Of a DNA stretch of 64,000 nt, positions 1 through 13,266 are shown one piece after another; position 1 is the first letter of the stretch, and the number at the start of each line of letters is the position of its first letter. Made by a program: the position numbers and the translations under genes. This DNA is from Fulvia fulva. Taxonomy: Eukaryota; Ascomycota; Dothideomycetes; Mycosphaerellales; Mycosphaerellaceae. Below the pieces are notes generated by a model. It was not told the DNA's origin, did no database searches, and saw nothing but the letters and a program-made list of their open reading frames with translations. Where the stretch lies: the NCBI RefSeq assembly GCF_020509005.1, contig NC_063020.1, forward strand, positions 868,001-932,000, read 5' to 3'.

Positions 1-2864
1 CTCTAGGCCGTCTACGCGGGCGTAGTATTCTTCGATTGCTTAACGATTAAAGATGATATGTTGGATAGGTTCCTATAAGGTATCCTACTTAGGGTAACCT
101 TGCTATTCGACTTTATACTTGATCGGCGGTAGCCCTTTAACTTCGTTAGGCTCTACGCGGATTCCCCGGATCTTACGGACGGTATAGTCGTTAGAAGGTA
201 GGTTAATAGGCTCGTCGACTTCTACTTTATCGGGAGGACCTAGTATATCTTAGTTTTAGTTCGGGAATAGGTCCTTAGCCGACGGCCGAAGGCGTACGGG
301 ATAGAAGACGTCGTAGATTTTTATATTCGTAGGAAGAGCTAGACGGTAGGCGTATAAACTAATACGCTCGGTGATCTTAAAAGGACCTAGGTTCTTCTAG
401 CTTAGCTTCTTAGAGGGGCGGTCCGTCTTGATATTCTTAGAGTTAAGGTAGACTATATCGCCTACTTAGTAGTCGGGAGCTAGCTAGTGACGACGATTAG
501 CTTGATCTTCGTAGATTGCTTATACGTATACTATCTCGTCGTAGACTTCTTTATAGATCTATAAGAGTATAGTAGCGAACTCGTCTACTACTTACTCGTT
601 TACGTCTTCGGTAGGCGGGAGAGGCTCTTCTAGTTCTATACCTATACGAGGGTAGTAACCTCTCGTAGTATAGAAGGGAGAGTAGCTAGTAGTCTCCGAG
701 TCCTAGTTACGAGTAGCGAACTCTACCGTAGGGATATACTAAGGCCAATCCTTCTAGTAGTAGTCGACGAAGTAACGAAGGACCTACTCGAGGATAGCGT
801 TCGTAATTTCGGTCTAGCCGTCGGTCTGTAGCTAAAAACTAGTCGAGAGGCTATACTTAATACCTAGGATAGTATATAGACGCTTCTAGAAGTACGAGAT
901 GAATTAGGAGCCTCTATTAGAGTTAATGCTGTCCGGGAGGCCTTAAAAGCGCTAGACGAATTCGTAGAATAAGCGAGTAGTCTCCTTTACGGTTATACTC
1001 TAGTACGGGATTATATACCGGTCCTTAGAGTAACGGTCTACGATTACTAGAAGGGCCTTTACCTTTACGCCGCTAAAGGTCTTACCGTAAGGAAGATCGG
1101 TAATAAAGTCTATAGTAATATACTTCTACGGACGATTAGGAGCCGGGAGAGGGTATAAGAGACCGTAGGGGCGGTAGCGGTTAGCTTTAGCTCTTCGGTA
1201 AGTAGCGTAGTTTAGTACGTAGCGGCGGACGTCCTTCTAGGAATACGGCTACTAGTAATACCTAGCGAGGAGCTTATAGGTCTTAGCTACGCCTAGGTGA
1301 CCCCTAGAGGCGGAGTCGTAGACAATTTAGAGAATCTTAGCTTAGATATTAGAGCCTTCGGGCTACGGTACGTAAAGCTTCTTACGGAAGTAGACGACAC
1401 CTTCCTAGAGCTCGTACTTAGATAGCGAGAAGCCCGGGAATGTCCTCGCGCTAGATTTAAGGGCCTAAACTAACTCTTAAGCGACTAGGTCGGCATCGTA
1501 CGCTATTCGTACTCGTACTATAATGCCTTTAGGTTGCTCCTTATTATTAAACCCCTTAAAGTCTAATTCGGATAAGCCTTCGGTCGTTACTAAGCCCTCT
1601 TTATTATCGTTCAAGTCCTTAGCGTCCGAGGCGTATTTTTTAGGCTCGGGTTCATTATCACTCTCGTTAAGATAGGTAGGAGCGAGTATAAGAGTAGTAA
1701 AGGAAGCGGCGAGCGTAGGCTAGCCGTTTAATAGGTACTCTCGAAGCTCGGAAGAGAGGTTATACTCTTTAATAACTTGTTACTCTACGATTTACTAGCC
1801 CCCTCTTCGATCAACTAGAGAGTTACTAGGGCGGCGGGTAAGGGCGTCGGCTATCGAGTTGGCCTTACCGGGCGTATACGAGATTATAAAGTTAAACCGG
1901 GAGAGGGACTCGCTCTAGCGGGCCTAGCGACGATTAAGTAGCTTGCTCTTTATAAAGTAGACGAGGTTCTTATAGTCGGAGCTTACTTAGACGGGTATAG
2001 TAGAGCCTTCGAGCTCGGGCGCTACTCTTAAAAAGCTTTAACGATAGCGAGAAGCTCCTTGTCGTAGATCTCGTAGTTATACTCCGTAGCGGTCATCTTC
2101 TTAGAGAGGAAGGCAATAGGTAACTAGGGAGATTTAGGCGAGCGGCGTTATAGTAGGACACCGCCTACTACGCCGTCGGATACGTTAGTCTCTATACGGG
2201 TCTCTAGTTCGAAATCGAAGTACTTTAGGAGCGGGTTCTTAATAAACTTCGCTTTAAGTAAGTCAAAGGCCTCCTAGTATTCGTCGGTCTAGGCAAACTT
2301 CTTACCCTTACGCGTAAGCTTCGTTAAAGGGTATACTACGCTCGAGAATACGTAGATAAAGCGGCGGTAGAAGTTAGTAAAGCCTAGGAAACCCTAGACC
2401 TCCTTAACGTTCGTAGGAGCATCCTATTCGACAATAGCGTCGACCTTCTCTTAGTCTATCTTAATACCGTCTACGGTAATAATTAACCTAAGGAACTTGA
2501 CTTCGGTCTTCTTAAACTCGTACTTATCGATATCGAGCTATAAGCCGGTATCTACGAGCTTCTAAAGGACCTTATAGACGTACTCGCGGTGCTCCTCCTT
2601 AGTCTCGCTATAGACTAGGATGTCGTCGATATAGGCAGTATAGAACTGATTAAGGAACTCCTAAAGGATGTTATTAATAAAGTTCTAGAAGGTACTAGGC
2701 CCGTTATAAACGCCGAAGGGTATAACGAGCGACTCGAATAGCCCGTAGCGAGTACGGAAGGCTATAAGATACTCGTGTCCTTCTACTATTCGTAACTTGT
2801 TAAACGTAGCGATAACATCGAGCTTAGTAAAGTACTTGGCCTTAGAGAGGCGCTCGAGCGTCTC

Positions 2865-3065
2865 CTAAATTAACGGTATTAGGTAGCGGTTCTTCTTTAT
2901 AATAGCGTTTAAGCCTCGGTAGTCTACGTAGAAGCGTAGGCTACCGCCGGGCTTCTTAACGAACATAACGGGACTACTAGCGCTAGAACGGCTCGCTCGA
3001 ATAAACCCCTTCTTTAGGTTCTCTTCGAGGTATCTCTTAAGGACGATAAGCTCTTCTCGGGACAT
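2865..3065 (-). pseudogene. Reverse transcriptase fragment of gypsy A (66 codons between stops)
   Basis: This short open stretch encodes the fingers region of a Ty3/gypsy reverse transcriptase. The family blocks [26 protein letters not shown] and KNRYLIPLI are in the expected order. The usual Cys before VDYR is Tyr (LRFYVDYR), as expected when TGC becomes TAC through RIP. It is only the longest surviving window of a dead pol gene and is bounded by RIP-type stops. It is not a gene in its own right. Confidence 0.85.
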
Positions 3066-3984
3066 AGAATATAGCGGTCCGAACGGTGTCTCTACACCTT
3101 CTTCTAGCTTAATCTTATAGTCGTAAGGGCGATAAGGAGGCAGCTCGTCTACGGCTTTAGTATCAAATACGTAGAGGATATAGTGTGCCTAAGGAGGGAC
3201 CTTTGTAGTAGGGTCGGTAGGTATACGCTTCTTATCGAGCTTCTCGAGGGCGATGTCGATATCGCGGAGAGAGGCGGCGAAGACTTAAGCTTTAGGCTAC
3301 TTAGTAGTAGTAGTAAAGGTAGCGGTGTTTACCTAGAAGATCTTAGTATACTTAGGACTAGCTAAGGCGGCGGAGAAGGCGGAGGTGCCGGAGGAGCTTC
3401 TAGAGGGAAGCTAATAGTAAGGGAAGTCTAGTCGATAATAGGTTAGTATCGTCTAAACTAGGGGAGGCCGAGGATAAACTTCTAATATAGTAGGGACGTA
3501 AGGAAGCTAGTGATCGACATACGCTTACCTCCGAGGGTAATTAACGTATATATAACATAAGTAATCTTACTAGTAGTAGTCTCCGTACCGTTAAAGAGTT
3601 TAAGGGTACGAGGGTACTTTAGTTCCTAGGGTTTAAGGTTAAGAGAGGTCGCGAGTTTATAGTCTATAAAAGACTCGCCTAGTACGCTAGTATCTATAAG
3701 AGTAAGATTAGAAGAAGAGAGTTTCTTTAAGCCGATATTTATATTCGTAACGAACGGTTTATAAGCGTAGTCCTTACCCGTCTCGTTATATAGGTCTAGC
3801 TATACTATATTGATCCTTAACTTCTTTCCTCTCTTTACTTTCGGTAAACGTTATTCTTAGTCTTTATCGCGTTAATAAGGAAGACCTAGGCTTTTTCCTA
3901 CTTAGCGGGAGTAGTAGGAGTAGGCTCGATAGTACCGATAGCGCCGTAAACCGGGTTACGGGCGTTACGGGTAGCGAGCTACGG

Positions 3985-4026
3985 ATAGTTAACTACGATA
4001 TAGCCTAGACCGCCGTAGTAGGTATA
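3985..4026 (-). pseudogene. Gag zinc knuckle of gypsy A with all four ligands changed to Tyr
   Basis: On the minus strand the codons read Y-T-Y-Y-G-G-L-G-Y-I-V-V-N-Y. This fits the retroviral C-X2-C-X4-H-X4-C spacing exactly, with Tyr at each ligand position (codon positions 4026, 4017, 4002 and 3987). TGY (Cys) and CAY (His) both become TAY (Tyr) under CpA/TpG-to-TpA mutation, so RIP alone explains the loss of the motif. The residues between the ligands are well preserved. Confidence 0.8.
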
Positions 4027-5712
4027 GAGTCCGGCCTAGCGACGGCGAAGCTTCTCTTCGGGAGTAAGCTTACCGTTAACGAGGCCCTAGACTCGAGGGA
4101 CGGCGGTACTAGCGCTAAGATCTATAGCGTTACCTATAGAGACGGGAGGGAGAGCCGTAGGAGCGGCGGCGCCTAGTAGAGTAGCGAAGTAGCTTCCGGG
4201 ACTACGAGGCTAACGACCTTAAGAACGGGAAGCGAGGAGAGAGGCGGTATGTTTTATATTAGAGTCGAGGCGCTAGTAGGTCTCGACGAGCTTACGGAAG
4301 CTTATAGCACCGACGTCCTTATCCTCGAGGGCTCGAAGAAGCTCTACTAATAAGCTACGGCGGAGAGTACTCTTCTTAGTCTCTTCGTTATAGCCGGTAA
4401 ACCCGATATCGCGGTTAAAGGCCGCGAGGTACTCGGCGAAGCTCTTATTCTTCTAGAGGAGGTTATAGATAGCGTTCTAGGCGGTAGCTCTACGGTCTAG
4501 ATCACTAAAGGTAGTACGGAGGTCCTATATTAAGGTAAGAACGTCCGAGTAGCCGATAGTCTACGTAGCGTTATCGATATAGTATTATACCTAAGCCGCG
4601 GCGTCTCCCCGAAGGAGGGAGAAGACGTATATAACCTTGTCCTTCTCTTACGGAAAGTGGTCGGCATTAGCTAATAGCTTAATAGTAGGCTATGTCTTAA
4701 ATACCTCGAACTTACTCTTATTACCGTCGAACTCGTCTAGGTTATTAACCTTCTTAGAGAAGTACTAGCGGCGGTTGTCGTCGGCGTACGGTACGAGGTT
4801 CTAGAAGGTATTTATAATACCTTAAAGGTATGTTACTTAGTTATTTACTTACTCGACCTACTAGGCGGTCTCGCGGAAAGAGGAGACGGTACGGTTAATA
4901 AGAGCGTAGGCGGTGTCGCGGTTAGCGTTTACCTAGGTACCGAAGGTAGCGGCGTTCGAGAAGGGGATATTAGCCTACTTACTAAAGTAGAATAGAGTGT
5001 CTTAGTTGTCGAGGTTAATACCTCTATCGGTAGTATAGTCACCTATAAGGATAACTCGAGTAATTAACGGGTTATTAGTCTTTCGTAATATTAGGGCGAG
5101 AGCCTAGCCTATAAGATATAAGAGTAAAAGCGAGAATGTAGGTACGAAGTGTAGATATAAAGGGTATAGTATAATTGCTATATAAAACGAAAGCGAAGAA
5201 AGTAAGAGAGGCCTAGGGAAGGCTAGATACTTATACGCGACCCTCGCGAGTATATGTCCCCGTATTAATAGGGCTAACCCGTACGAAGCCGCGCTTAGTA
5301 GCTTTGCTCAAAACCTTATTCTAACCTGCCCTACGTTCCGAGTCTTCTACGTACTTCTTCTAGGGTCTAGCGTAGTTACGGGTACTCGCGGGAGTACCGT
5401 AAGTTATATAGTTACGAGCCGAAGTGAATCTATTAAGGGTTAGTAGAGTAGTAAATTTGGAGGGCTAGGTCCTATAGTAAGTATTACGGGGTATATAATT
5501 CTTAGCGCTTATATACTAAGCTAGGCTTTTACTTCTTAACGACTTCTAAGCACTCTAAGGCTCTTCTATCCCTACCTTCTATATACTCTATAGGGAGACT
5601 ATAATACTATTACGAGACTATAGTACGAGAGTATAAGGGTATAGTATTAACGAAGTCGATAGCTAAAGAGAGAAGAGAGTCTAAGAACGAGGCTTATACT
5701 TAAAGGCCGAGG

Positions 5713-5812
5713 TGTCGGGCGTCGGTATCGGGCCGAGCTTAGTTATCCGGGTCACGTGATCACGGGTTACGTAATCAGATTCGAATCCTTTACTTACGGA
5801 GCGGCCGTGACA
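5713..5812 (-). repeat. Candidate 5' LTR of gypsy A
   Basis: The element appears to end at GTGACA (5812), the same terminal motif as the other gypsy LTRs here. The nearest TGT start is at 5713, giving a short candidate LTR of about 100 bp. The partner LTR is outside the window, so the start is a guess and the true LTR could begin anywhere from about 5.1 kb. It contains the octamer TCACGTGA at 5752-5759. Confidence 0.35.
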
Positions 5813-5880
5813 AATATAAGATCTTAGCCCTATATATACTATCGTACGCCTCGTACTTACTCTAGCTATTAGATATAGGT
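5813..5880. other. 68-bp spacer between gypsy A and the copia LTR
   Basis: A short RIP-type spacer (TA-rich, few CA/TG) between the end of gypsy A and the copia LTR. I see no gene or motif in it. Its last bases do not match the bases to the right of the other copia LTR (33919 onward), so no copia target duplication is evident. Confidence 0.5.
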
Positions 5881-6114
5881 TATTAAATAGGTACGAGTTA
5901 CGTAGTAGTAGAAGACGGCGGATTATACGAAAGACAAAGAAGAACCTAATAGGATAGCGTGTATCTATATATAGTATCGCTAGTATTAGTATAGGTAGAT
6001 ACTAGGTGTCCGGATGTTTACTAGCCTATAGGCTAGTAAACTCTAGTCACGTGATCTAGTTATATAACATACCTATACCTATATACTTGTCCTACGGCTT
6101 ATATATTCTTAATA
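5881..6114 (-). repeat. Copia 3' LTR (left)
   Basis: Matches 33685-33918 along its whole 234-bp length without net indels. It begins TATTAA and ends TTAATA, the form that TGTTAA...TTAACA would take after RIP. It is more heavily mutated than its partner. Just inside the right end, the minus strand reads a purine-rich AGTAGGAG, a plausible polypurine tract. Confidence 0.8.
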
Positions 6115-6228
6115 CTCCTACTTAGGCTATATAGTCTCCTATAATCCCTTTACGTAAGCTAGAGCTACCTTATAAAGTTTTAGAACTACTAGCTATTAAA
6201 GGGCTTTATTAACTTATTAGTAGCTATA
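6115..6228 (-). other. Copia 3' untranslated segment left of gypsy B
   Basis: Non-coding copia sequence between the 3' LTR and the gypsy B insertion. Removing gypsy B and one copy of its target duplication joins this segment to 13456 onward, which leads into the copia RNase H remnant. Confidence 0.6.
6224..6228. repeat. Target site duplication of gypsy B, left copy
   Basis: CTATA directly before the left LTR of gypsy B. The same five bases follow the right LTR at 13451-13455. Confidence 0.8.
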
Positions 6229-6412
6229 TATAAGGGCGCGCGTACTATAGGGTCCGAATGAGATAGTTATTGTTCTACGAAGCTACGAAAGAGGAGCGCG
6301 AGGCGCGGCGAAGTTATAAAGCAAAGCTAAGCCGCGCTAACCCGATATAGAAGGTCCGCGGTTTAGCCGGGCCGACGTAGCTATAGTAAGGGGTCGCGGG
6401 CTACCCGTGATA
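6229..6412 (-). repeat. Gypsy B 3' LTR (left)
   Basis: 184 bp, from TATAAGGGCG (TGTAAGGGCG in the open copy) to CCCGTGATA. Aligns without gaps to 42367-42550. The RIPed polypurine tract follows at 6413. Confidence 0.95.
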
Positions 6413-9400
6413 GTACTCCCCCTTCCAAAACACGCCTTAGTCCTCTAAGCGTTATTTACCTTATAAGGCTACTTGCCTATCGAGCTCTATAATCGCGCGA
6501 ACGCCGAATTATCCTCTAGTACCCTATCGTTATCCGATAACATCGTATTCGCTCTATTAAGACTATCCTCGACCGGCTTCCTTCGAGAAACATATTGCCT
6601 AGTTAGCTAGCTTGCCCTAGATCTAAGTCTGTCTTCGGCTCGTACTCGCGTATAATCCTTATAACTAAAGTTAGGTATTATTATAGGCTCTATAGGCTCC
6701 ACTCGAGTATCGAATATATACGGAGCAGATTCTATTAGAGGTAAGGCTCGAGGCGACTTATTCGTAACGGTGTCTTTCGGAATAACCCTAATCGAGTTAA
6801 GCCCGAGTATCTTAGTAGCTAGTAGGGACTAGTTAGATAGAGCTACGAAGCCTATAGGCGTAGATAACTCCGGCCGGTTATAGTGAAAGTCTATAACAGC
6901 GGCGGCTACGTGTTTAAGTATGTCCTCTATAGGTTACTAGGTCTTACTATCCTCCTCGTTCTGATATCTAGCCCATTTCACCTTGTACTATATATCTACT
7001 TTGCGCTTATACCCCTTCTTCACCTTGCCTACCCGCTTACGGGTGTACATATTAAGGATCTTTTCTACCTCGTATATATACGTAGGTACTGCCACTATAT
7101 CGGCTACTATATTAGCCTCGGTAGTATTAGGTTCGATAGTTATCGGTAGTAGCGGCGCTAGATGCTGCCCTTTAAGTAGTAGGAAATCGGGGTGGTCGGC
7201 TCGTTGTAGTAGTAAGGTATAGAAGCAGTTATTAAGTCCTACTAGAGCGTCTAATAGTTTTAGTCGATAAGAGAGTCTAGCCGGTATAACTTCCGTAATC
7301 TAGTAAGAGCCGGCATATCTCCTATCTAGCTTCTTAGATAGTCGAGTCGTACGGATGTTCTTAGTACTAAGATACACCTAATTACCTACCTTATAGTCTA
7401 GAGGAATGCTTCGGTAGCGGTTTACTACCTCTACTTAGAGAGCTTATAACATTCGTATATTCTCTTAAAGGTGTTTATAAAGCTCGTAAATTCGACGTAT
7501 AAAGGTTTCTACTAATCGCGCGTCTAGTCGCTAGAGAGTGGTTAGTCCTCCCTCCTTTCTAGCGTTCAGGTCAACTCGCTCTATAAACTTAGGGTTGTAT
7601 CCTAAGGTAGCGTAGAACGGCGACACACTAGTAGTCTTAGATAGGTGATTGTTGATCGCGAACTAAGCAAGGCATAGCTATTCTGCCTAGTTATCCTATA
7701 CCTCGTTAGTAAACATACGGAGATACTGTTCTATTGCCTAGTTAGTACGTTCTGACTGTCTATCAGTTTCTAGGTAATACGAAGAACTTAGCTTACGATT
7801 TGTACGGAGTATCTTATAGAGTTTCTTCTAGAAGGTAGCAACCTACTACTTACTACGGTCTAATATAATAGTATTAGGAAACCCGCGCCGACAGAACATA
7901 TGTTTAAGGAAAAGCCTTGCCGTATTCTGTGCTGTTATTACGCTAATAGGGATCAGCTCGACTTCCTTAGTAAGCCTATTAGTGACGGTCATAATGTTAT
8001 TATAGACTATACCGTTAAGAGTGCTATCTAGGAGTCCGATAACGAAGTCGACTACAATGTATTTCTAAGGCCGATCTGGAACAGGAAGTGGCTATAGTAA
8101 TCCTAGTGGCTAGGAGTGCAGAGATTTTGTTATACGGTAGGTACGGCAATTCGCGGTATATCTACGTACGGATCTCGCTAATCTAGGCTAGTAGAATTCA
8201 CGTACTACGAGTTTATAAGTACGAGCTCGTCCTAGATGGCCTACTACTAGAGCGTTATAGTTTATCTTAATTATCCTAGTCTATAAAGCTTAGTCATTTA
8301 GTACCTATAAGCTCTAGCCGTCGTATTAGTTTCGAACATATAGTAGGTCGCTATCTACTTTATAGTGTACTAGGTAAATCTTCGCTCTCTATAGTAGTAT
8401 AGGAGTGCGGTCTTTCTATAGGTCCTTAATCGCGGTCTTAAGCTCGTTATCGGTTACGTACGCCGTCGACATTCGATACTCGAGTTCGGCTTCCCGCTAA
8501 CTTTTACGCGTCGCCGGTTGTTTAGTAGGCGTATCTCGTTCTATAGGCATAAACTCTTTAGCTTTAGGGTTTAGCGGTACTAGTTCCTCTTCTTCCGGCG
8601 TATCTTCTACTATTACCTATAGTAAGGCGATCTTAAGGAATCGCTTAGGAGGTAGCAATGTCTGATACTAATGCTAGTTCCGAGGGTCGTCTACCCCCTA
8701 CGGAAGGTCCTAGCTACGTCTCGTTAGGCTGTCTAGCTTTGTACCTTAAAGTCCTAGACGGTATATTATCTTAAAGTTGAACTATAACAAGAACTTAGCC
8801 TAACGCGCTTGTCGCCGATTTAGCTGCTTTGTCGTTATAAAGTATTCTAGGTTCTTATAGTCGGTGTAAATCTTAACTAGCTATAAGTCCTTATTATCTG
8901 CCTCGTAGGCGAGCTCGGGTCTCTATTCCTCAAAAGCCTTAATAATGGCTAACAGTTCCTTATTATAGATTTCATAATTATACTCCTATAGACTTAACTT
9001 CTTCGAGTAGAAGGCTATAGGATGTAGCACACCATTCTCGTTATACTACGAAAGCACGCCGGCGTTCACAAAATCTAAAGAATCTGTCTCTATTACTATT
9101 TCCCTACCTAGCACGTAATGTACGAGCATACCGGCTTTGCTAAACGTAGCTTTCAAATTGTCAAAGGCTCGTTAGTAATCTAGTGACTATTAAATCCTTC
9201 TGTTCTTGTAATTGCTTAGTCCGTCCGACTTGGTCAGGTTTATAAGAGGAGTAGCTATACGCGAAAATGCTTCGATAAATCGCCTATAGAAGTTGGCAAA
9301 TCCAAGGAAGGCCTAGACATCCTTCAGGTTCTTAGGAGCTTCCTATGTCTAAATACATTCGAGTTTCTCGGGGTCTATCTCGATGCCGTTAGGGGTTATG

Positions 9401-11040
9401 ATTAGCCTAAGATACTTCACCTTCTATTAGTAGAATTCGCTTTTGTCGATATCTACTATAAGTCCTATATCGCGTAGCTTAGTAAGAACCTTCCGCACGT
9501 GTTCAATATACTCCTCTAAGGTGTCACTAAAGATAAGTACGTTATCTAGGTAGGCCGACACAAAGTCGTCTAGGTGTTCTTATAAGACCTTGTTAATGTA
9601 TAATTAGAACGATACTAGTCCGTTACACAAGCCGAATAGCAACACTAGACACTCGTAGATGCCGTATCGTGTCGTAAACGCTATTAACCACTCGTGCCCT
9701 TTAGCTATCCGTAACTTGTTAAAGGCTACTATAATGTCTAGCTTTATAAAGTACTTCTTACCGTATATACGGTTAAGCGTCTCTTATATTAAGGGAATCG
9801 GATACCGGTTCTTAATAGTGATCGTATTCAATCCTCTATAGTCGATACAAACACGTAGCCTACCTCTAGGCTTACGTACTACTAGTACTAGTATAGGAGA
9901 CTAGTTCGTCTTTTGCCCTACTTTCCGTACCTTCCCTTTAGATATTTGCTCGTCTAGCTATTTCTTAACTACCTCGTTCTCCTTCTTAGCTAGGCCGTAG
10001 GGCTTGCGGTATAGTGGCTCTTATAGACTATTAGGCTTAATGTGAATCTTATGATCTACGCCTAGTCGGTAAGGTAGGAGTCCTTTATAATCCTTAGCTA
10101 AGAAAGCGTCCGTAATATCGTAGTATATTAGCGGTAACTTCTCCTTCGGGTTGTGATTAAACTGCTTGTTCAAGAATTGGTCTAGATCATTAGTAGCTAT
10201 TACACTTAGCTTAAGCTCTCCGCCGTCGCTCTTACGCCTAGTAGGTATGATATAGAAGCACTTAGCCCTAGGCCGGTACGCGTACATCCCCTACGCGCGT
10301 TAAGAAACGCCCTAGCAGTCTACTTCTTCATCGTCTATATCTTCTAGGTCATATAATAAGACATTTAGCTCTGCCCCTCCTACTATGAAGCTCGCTACAT
10401 CTCTAGTAAAGGGCTCTAGTCCGTACCGTACTAGTGCCTACTTCTTCTTCTCGCGGTAGTTTAGGGATTATACTGTTATCGGTGTCTTATTCTATAGACA
10501 GTGACCAAAGCAGTAATCCGACCTGAATACTACCTCGCCTATCTCCTAGAAGATGTTTAGGTTATACGCTATAAGCTACGGTAGGCTAAAGACGATATCG
10601 TATTCGAGGTCGGTGACGTAGTATAACATTTACTCGTAATAATCGCCTATAACTACGTCTATAGGGGCCGCGTGTATAATCTACCGCGTAGTAGCCGTTC
10701 TATCTCCTAGTATTAGTCGTCGGCTTTGCGTCAAAGGGATTAGGGGTATTATGTATTTACGTATAAATTTCTAGTTAAGAAAGAGAGAGGTAGAAGCAGA
10801 ATCTATAAGGCCTCGAGCCTTTCTCTATTATATTATTACGGGTAACACTATATAAGGGTATATAGCTAGCTATTACTTATCTAGTACGTATACCGATATC
10901 TTAAGCTCCTTACTATAGTCTGTTACCGTCTCTTACGTTCCGTGTCTCTTAATCTTATGCTCTTTCTATCCTAGGAAGTTCGGGTAACCGCTATCTACTA
11001 CGCTTAGGCAGCGGTCGTACTATTTCCCTACCGCGGATCG
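6413..11040 (-). pseudogene. pol: RIPed pol of gypsy B
   Basis: Aligns collinearly with the open pol at 42551-47166. It retains recognisable protease, RT, RNase H, integrase and chromodomain sequence, all interrupted by in-frame TAG/TAA. The longest piece is 10021-10287, whose substitutions against the open copy are the expected RIP replacements (His to Tyr, Glu to Lys, Gly to Arg, Ala to Thr or Val). The frameshift heptamer ATTTCCC (plus strand) is still present near 11025, but the stem beside it is weakened by a TG-to-TA change. Confidence 0.85.
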
Positions 11041-13130
11041 GCGGCTAGGGAACTGAGGTTCGCGTTCGGATTCGGCGTAGTATTACGTAGACGCGGTAGG
11101 CGATAGTCGCTATCGTACCTATATATTAGGCATTTAGGGTTAGTCGATACGTAAGAACCTATACGGTAGCGGTAGTACTTACCCTACTTCTTAAGGTCTT
11201 CGCGCTACTTACGGTTAAGCGTAGGTAGGTTCTATAGATATATCGGTAGATCCTCCTTCTTCTTAGTACTAGCGTACTATAGTAGGCGCTATACTAAGGC
11301 ACCTACTATACCGGTAGCGGTACTAGTAACTACGTTACCGTTATTCTAGTTGTTCTAGCCGCTATTACTATTCGAGTTGCTATTACCCCGGGGGCGCTCC
11401 TTCTACGGGTATAGTCGATCTGTCTCGTAGAAACTCTCGTCTAGTACGGTACACTCCTCGATAACGTCTTATATACTATCTAGGCGGCGGTCGACTTCGC
11501 GGTCGCCGAAGGTCTTAATAAAGTACTTACGGTTCAGTCGGTTACGGAACAGTATAAGCTCGGTCTTATCGGTCTATAACATCTAGGCGCGCAACTTCGA
11601 GTAGCGGGTATAGAAGGCTATAAAGGTTTCGCCTTGTTCTTACTTATAGGTAGTAATGTTAACTATAGCCTTAGTTCCCTTATTACGTATACTATATTAG
11701 CGTGTCATCTAGTCTAATAACTCTTCTCTAGTCTTGAACTCGTTAAAGGACTACTATCTAGGTATAGGGATCCTCGGCTTAATGCTTCGCTAAGGATTAC
11801 CTTGTGTCTACCTATATACGAAGCGTAGACTATCTGTCTTAGTACGGAAGGTTACTATAGTTAGCTTTAGGAGAACACTACTATACTAGCTATCGAAATT
11901 AGGGTCGTTATCGTTCTTAAAGTGCTTAGGGTCGGGCACACCCTTACCGATCTCTATACCGCGAGTAAGGGTACGGTCAATAGTAAAGAGACGTTCTAGA
12001 AGGTCAACTAGTAGTGTCTAGGTACGGGTGTTACGCATTCTCGAGTCACGACTATTGTTAGGTCCTAGTCGCGGACGGTCGTTATTACGTCCTCGGCTAT
12101 TATCGCTACGGTCATCGTCGTCTCTATCGTTATCGTTATCACTACCACCGCTACCGCCCCCTCTACTAGTAGCTTCGCGATACCTACGTAATAGCTACTC
12201 GAGTAAGGTCTCGCGTAGGCGGGAACGAGAGGGTCGGCGGCCTAAGCGGCCCCTACCTCCGTTCTATATAGTGTCTCCTACCTTAAGCCGAGCCTTTAGG
12301 TTATCGACTTCTTGTTATAGGGCCTAGTTCTTCGCCTTAGCATCTTATACCTTCTTCTTCTCCTTCTCGTAGATCTCGCTAAACTGCTTATATAGGTTAT
12401 TAGCTTCCTTATATTTCTTCCCTAGCTCTTATAACTTAGCTAGGTCGTAATCTTTCTTACTCTTAAGATCTACTACTATTTTCTATATAACAAGCTCTTT
12501 ACTTCGTAGCATCTTATAGATGCGGTCGTATTCGGTATATAGCGTAGTATACTAGGTGTTCTAGAGGTCGTTAGCTCGCTCTATTATATCGAGTTGTCTA
12601 CCCTTAGTAATTGCCGTATTAACTACTTATAGCACGAAGTCGTAGGTAGTCTTCGGGTGTTAGGATGTAAGGGTCGTAAGGTTGTCTAGGGTGACATTCT
12701 AGTATTCGGATACGAGAATGTGTTCTGCCTCGTCGAGTAATAGATACACCTCGTCTAGGTCGCCGCCTAGGTTCTCTTCGAGCTTGAACTCGAACAGTTC
12801 TATAAAGTCAATCTCACTACCTTCTTCTCGCTCGAAGGCCTTCTAGTAAGCTTTATTAATCTCTTGTTATAGCGCGACACCGGTGTCTACTATAACCCGC
12901 CGGTTATCGTCCTATGTCTAACTCTAAGGAAAAGAGGAGAGGTCGGGGAAAAGAGATGTACGCTACTTACTTTTGCCCTTAGGCTTAGGTGGCGGTAGTA
13001 TGCCGCCGTTCGCTATTTATAAAGTTATATTGTCTAGGTTCGGGGGAGGCGTAACGGTGCCTATATCCTAACTATCTACGAGCGCGCGACTACCTACTAA
13101 TAGTGTCGCCGCGTTACGTTCTCTAGGCAT
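11015..13130 (-). pseudogene. gag: RIPed gag of gypsy B
   Basis: Collinear with the open gag at 47142-49268. Near 11.1-11.2 kb, three of the four zinc-knuckle ligands have become Tyr and the last Cys survives. The glycine/aspartate-rich low-complexity part and the start region near 13.1 kb can be recognised. Stops are spread throughout, so no product is expected. Confidence 0.85.
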
Positions 13131-13266
13131 CTACGCGCTATACGCCTTACCGTGTTCTATGTTCTAATGCGGCTCTACGCGTTTTCGAGTTCTACGGTTC
13201 TATCTGTTCCTATTGTTACGCGTCCCTTACCTAGATCCGCGATCTAGGTAGTAAGGTAGAACAAAC

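Larger units (their letters stand above)
1..5812 (-). mobile_element. RIPed Ty3/gypsy element, family A (truncated by window edge)
   Basis: Read on the minus strand this is a degraded Ty3/gypsy element. A gag zinc knuckle lies near 4.0 kb, protease-like sequence near 3.7 kb, reverse transcriptase at about 1.9-3.1 kb (the box reading Y-I-D-D at 2622-2633) and, by position, integrase at about 0.1-1.5 kb. Every frame is broken by TAG/TAA, and CA and TG dinucleotides are nearly absent, the RIP pattern. It is a different family from the 7.2-kb gypsy copies elsewhere in the window: its LTR sequence differs and the pol shows no close nucleotide match. The 5' LTR would be at the right end, finishing at GTGACA (5812); the 3' end lies left of base 1. 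Domain limits are approximate. Confidence 0.85.

Noticed and set aside
6883..7222. Plus-strand ORFs of 88 and 79 codons in gypsy B
   Set aside because: Antisense to the RIPed chromodomain part of pol; the same shadow ORFs occur opposite the intact copy at 43018-43408.
12028..12327. 99-codon plus-strand ORF in gypsy B (and a similar one at 24125-24349)
   Set aside because: Serine/leucine/arginine-rich antisense of the low-complexity part of gag; the equivalent exists opposite the intact gag.
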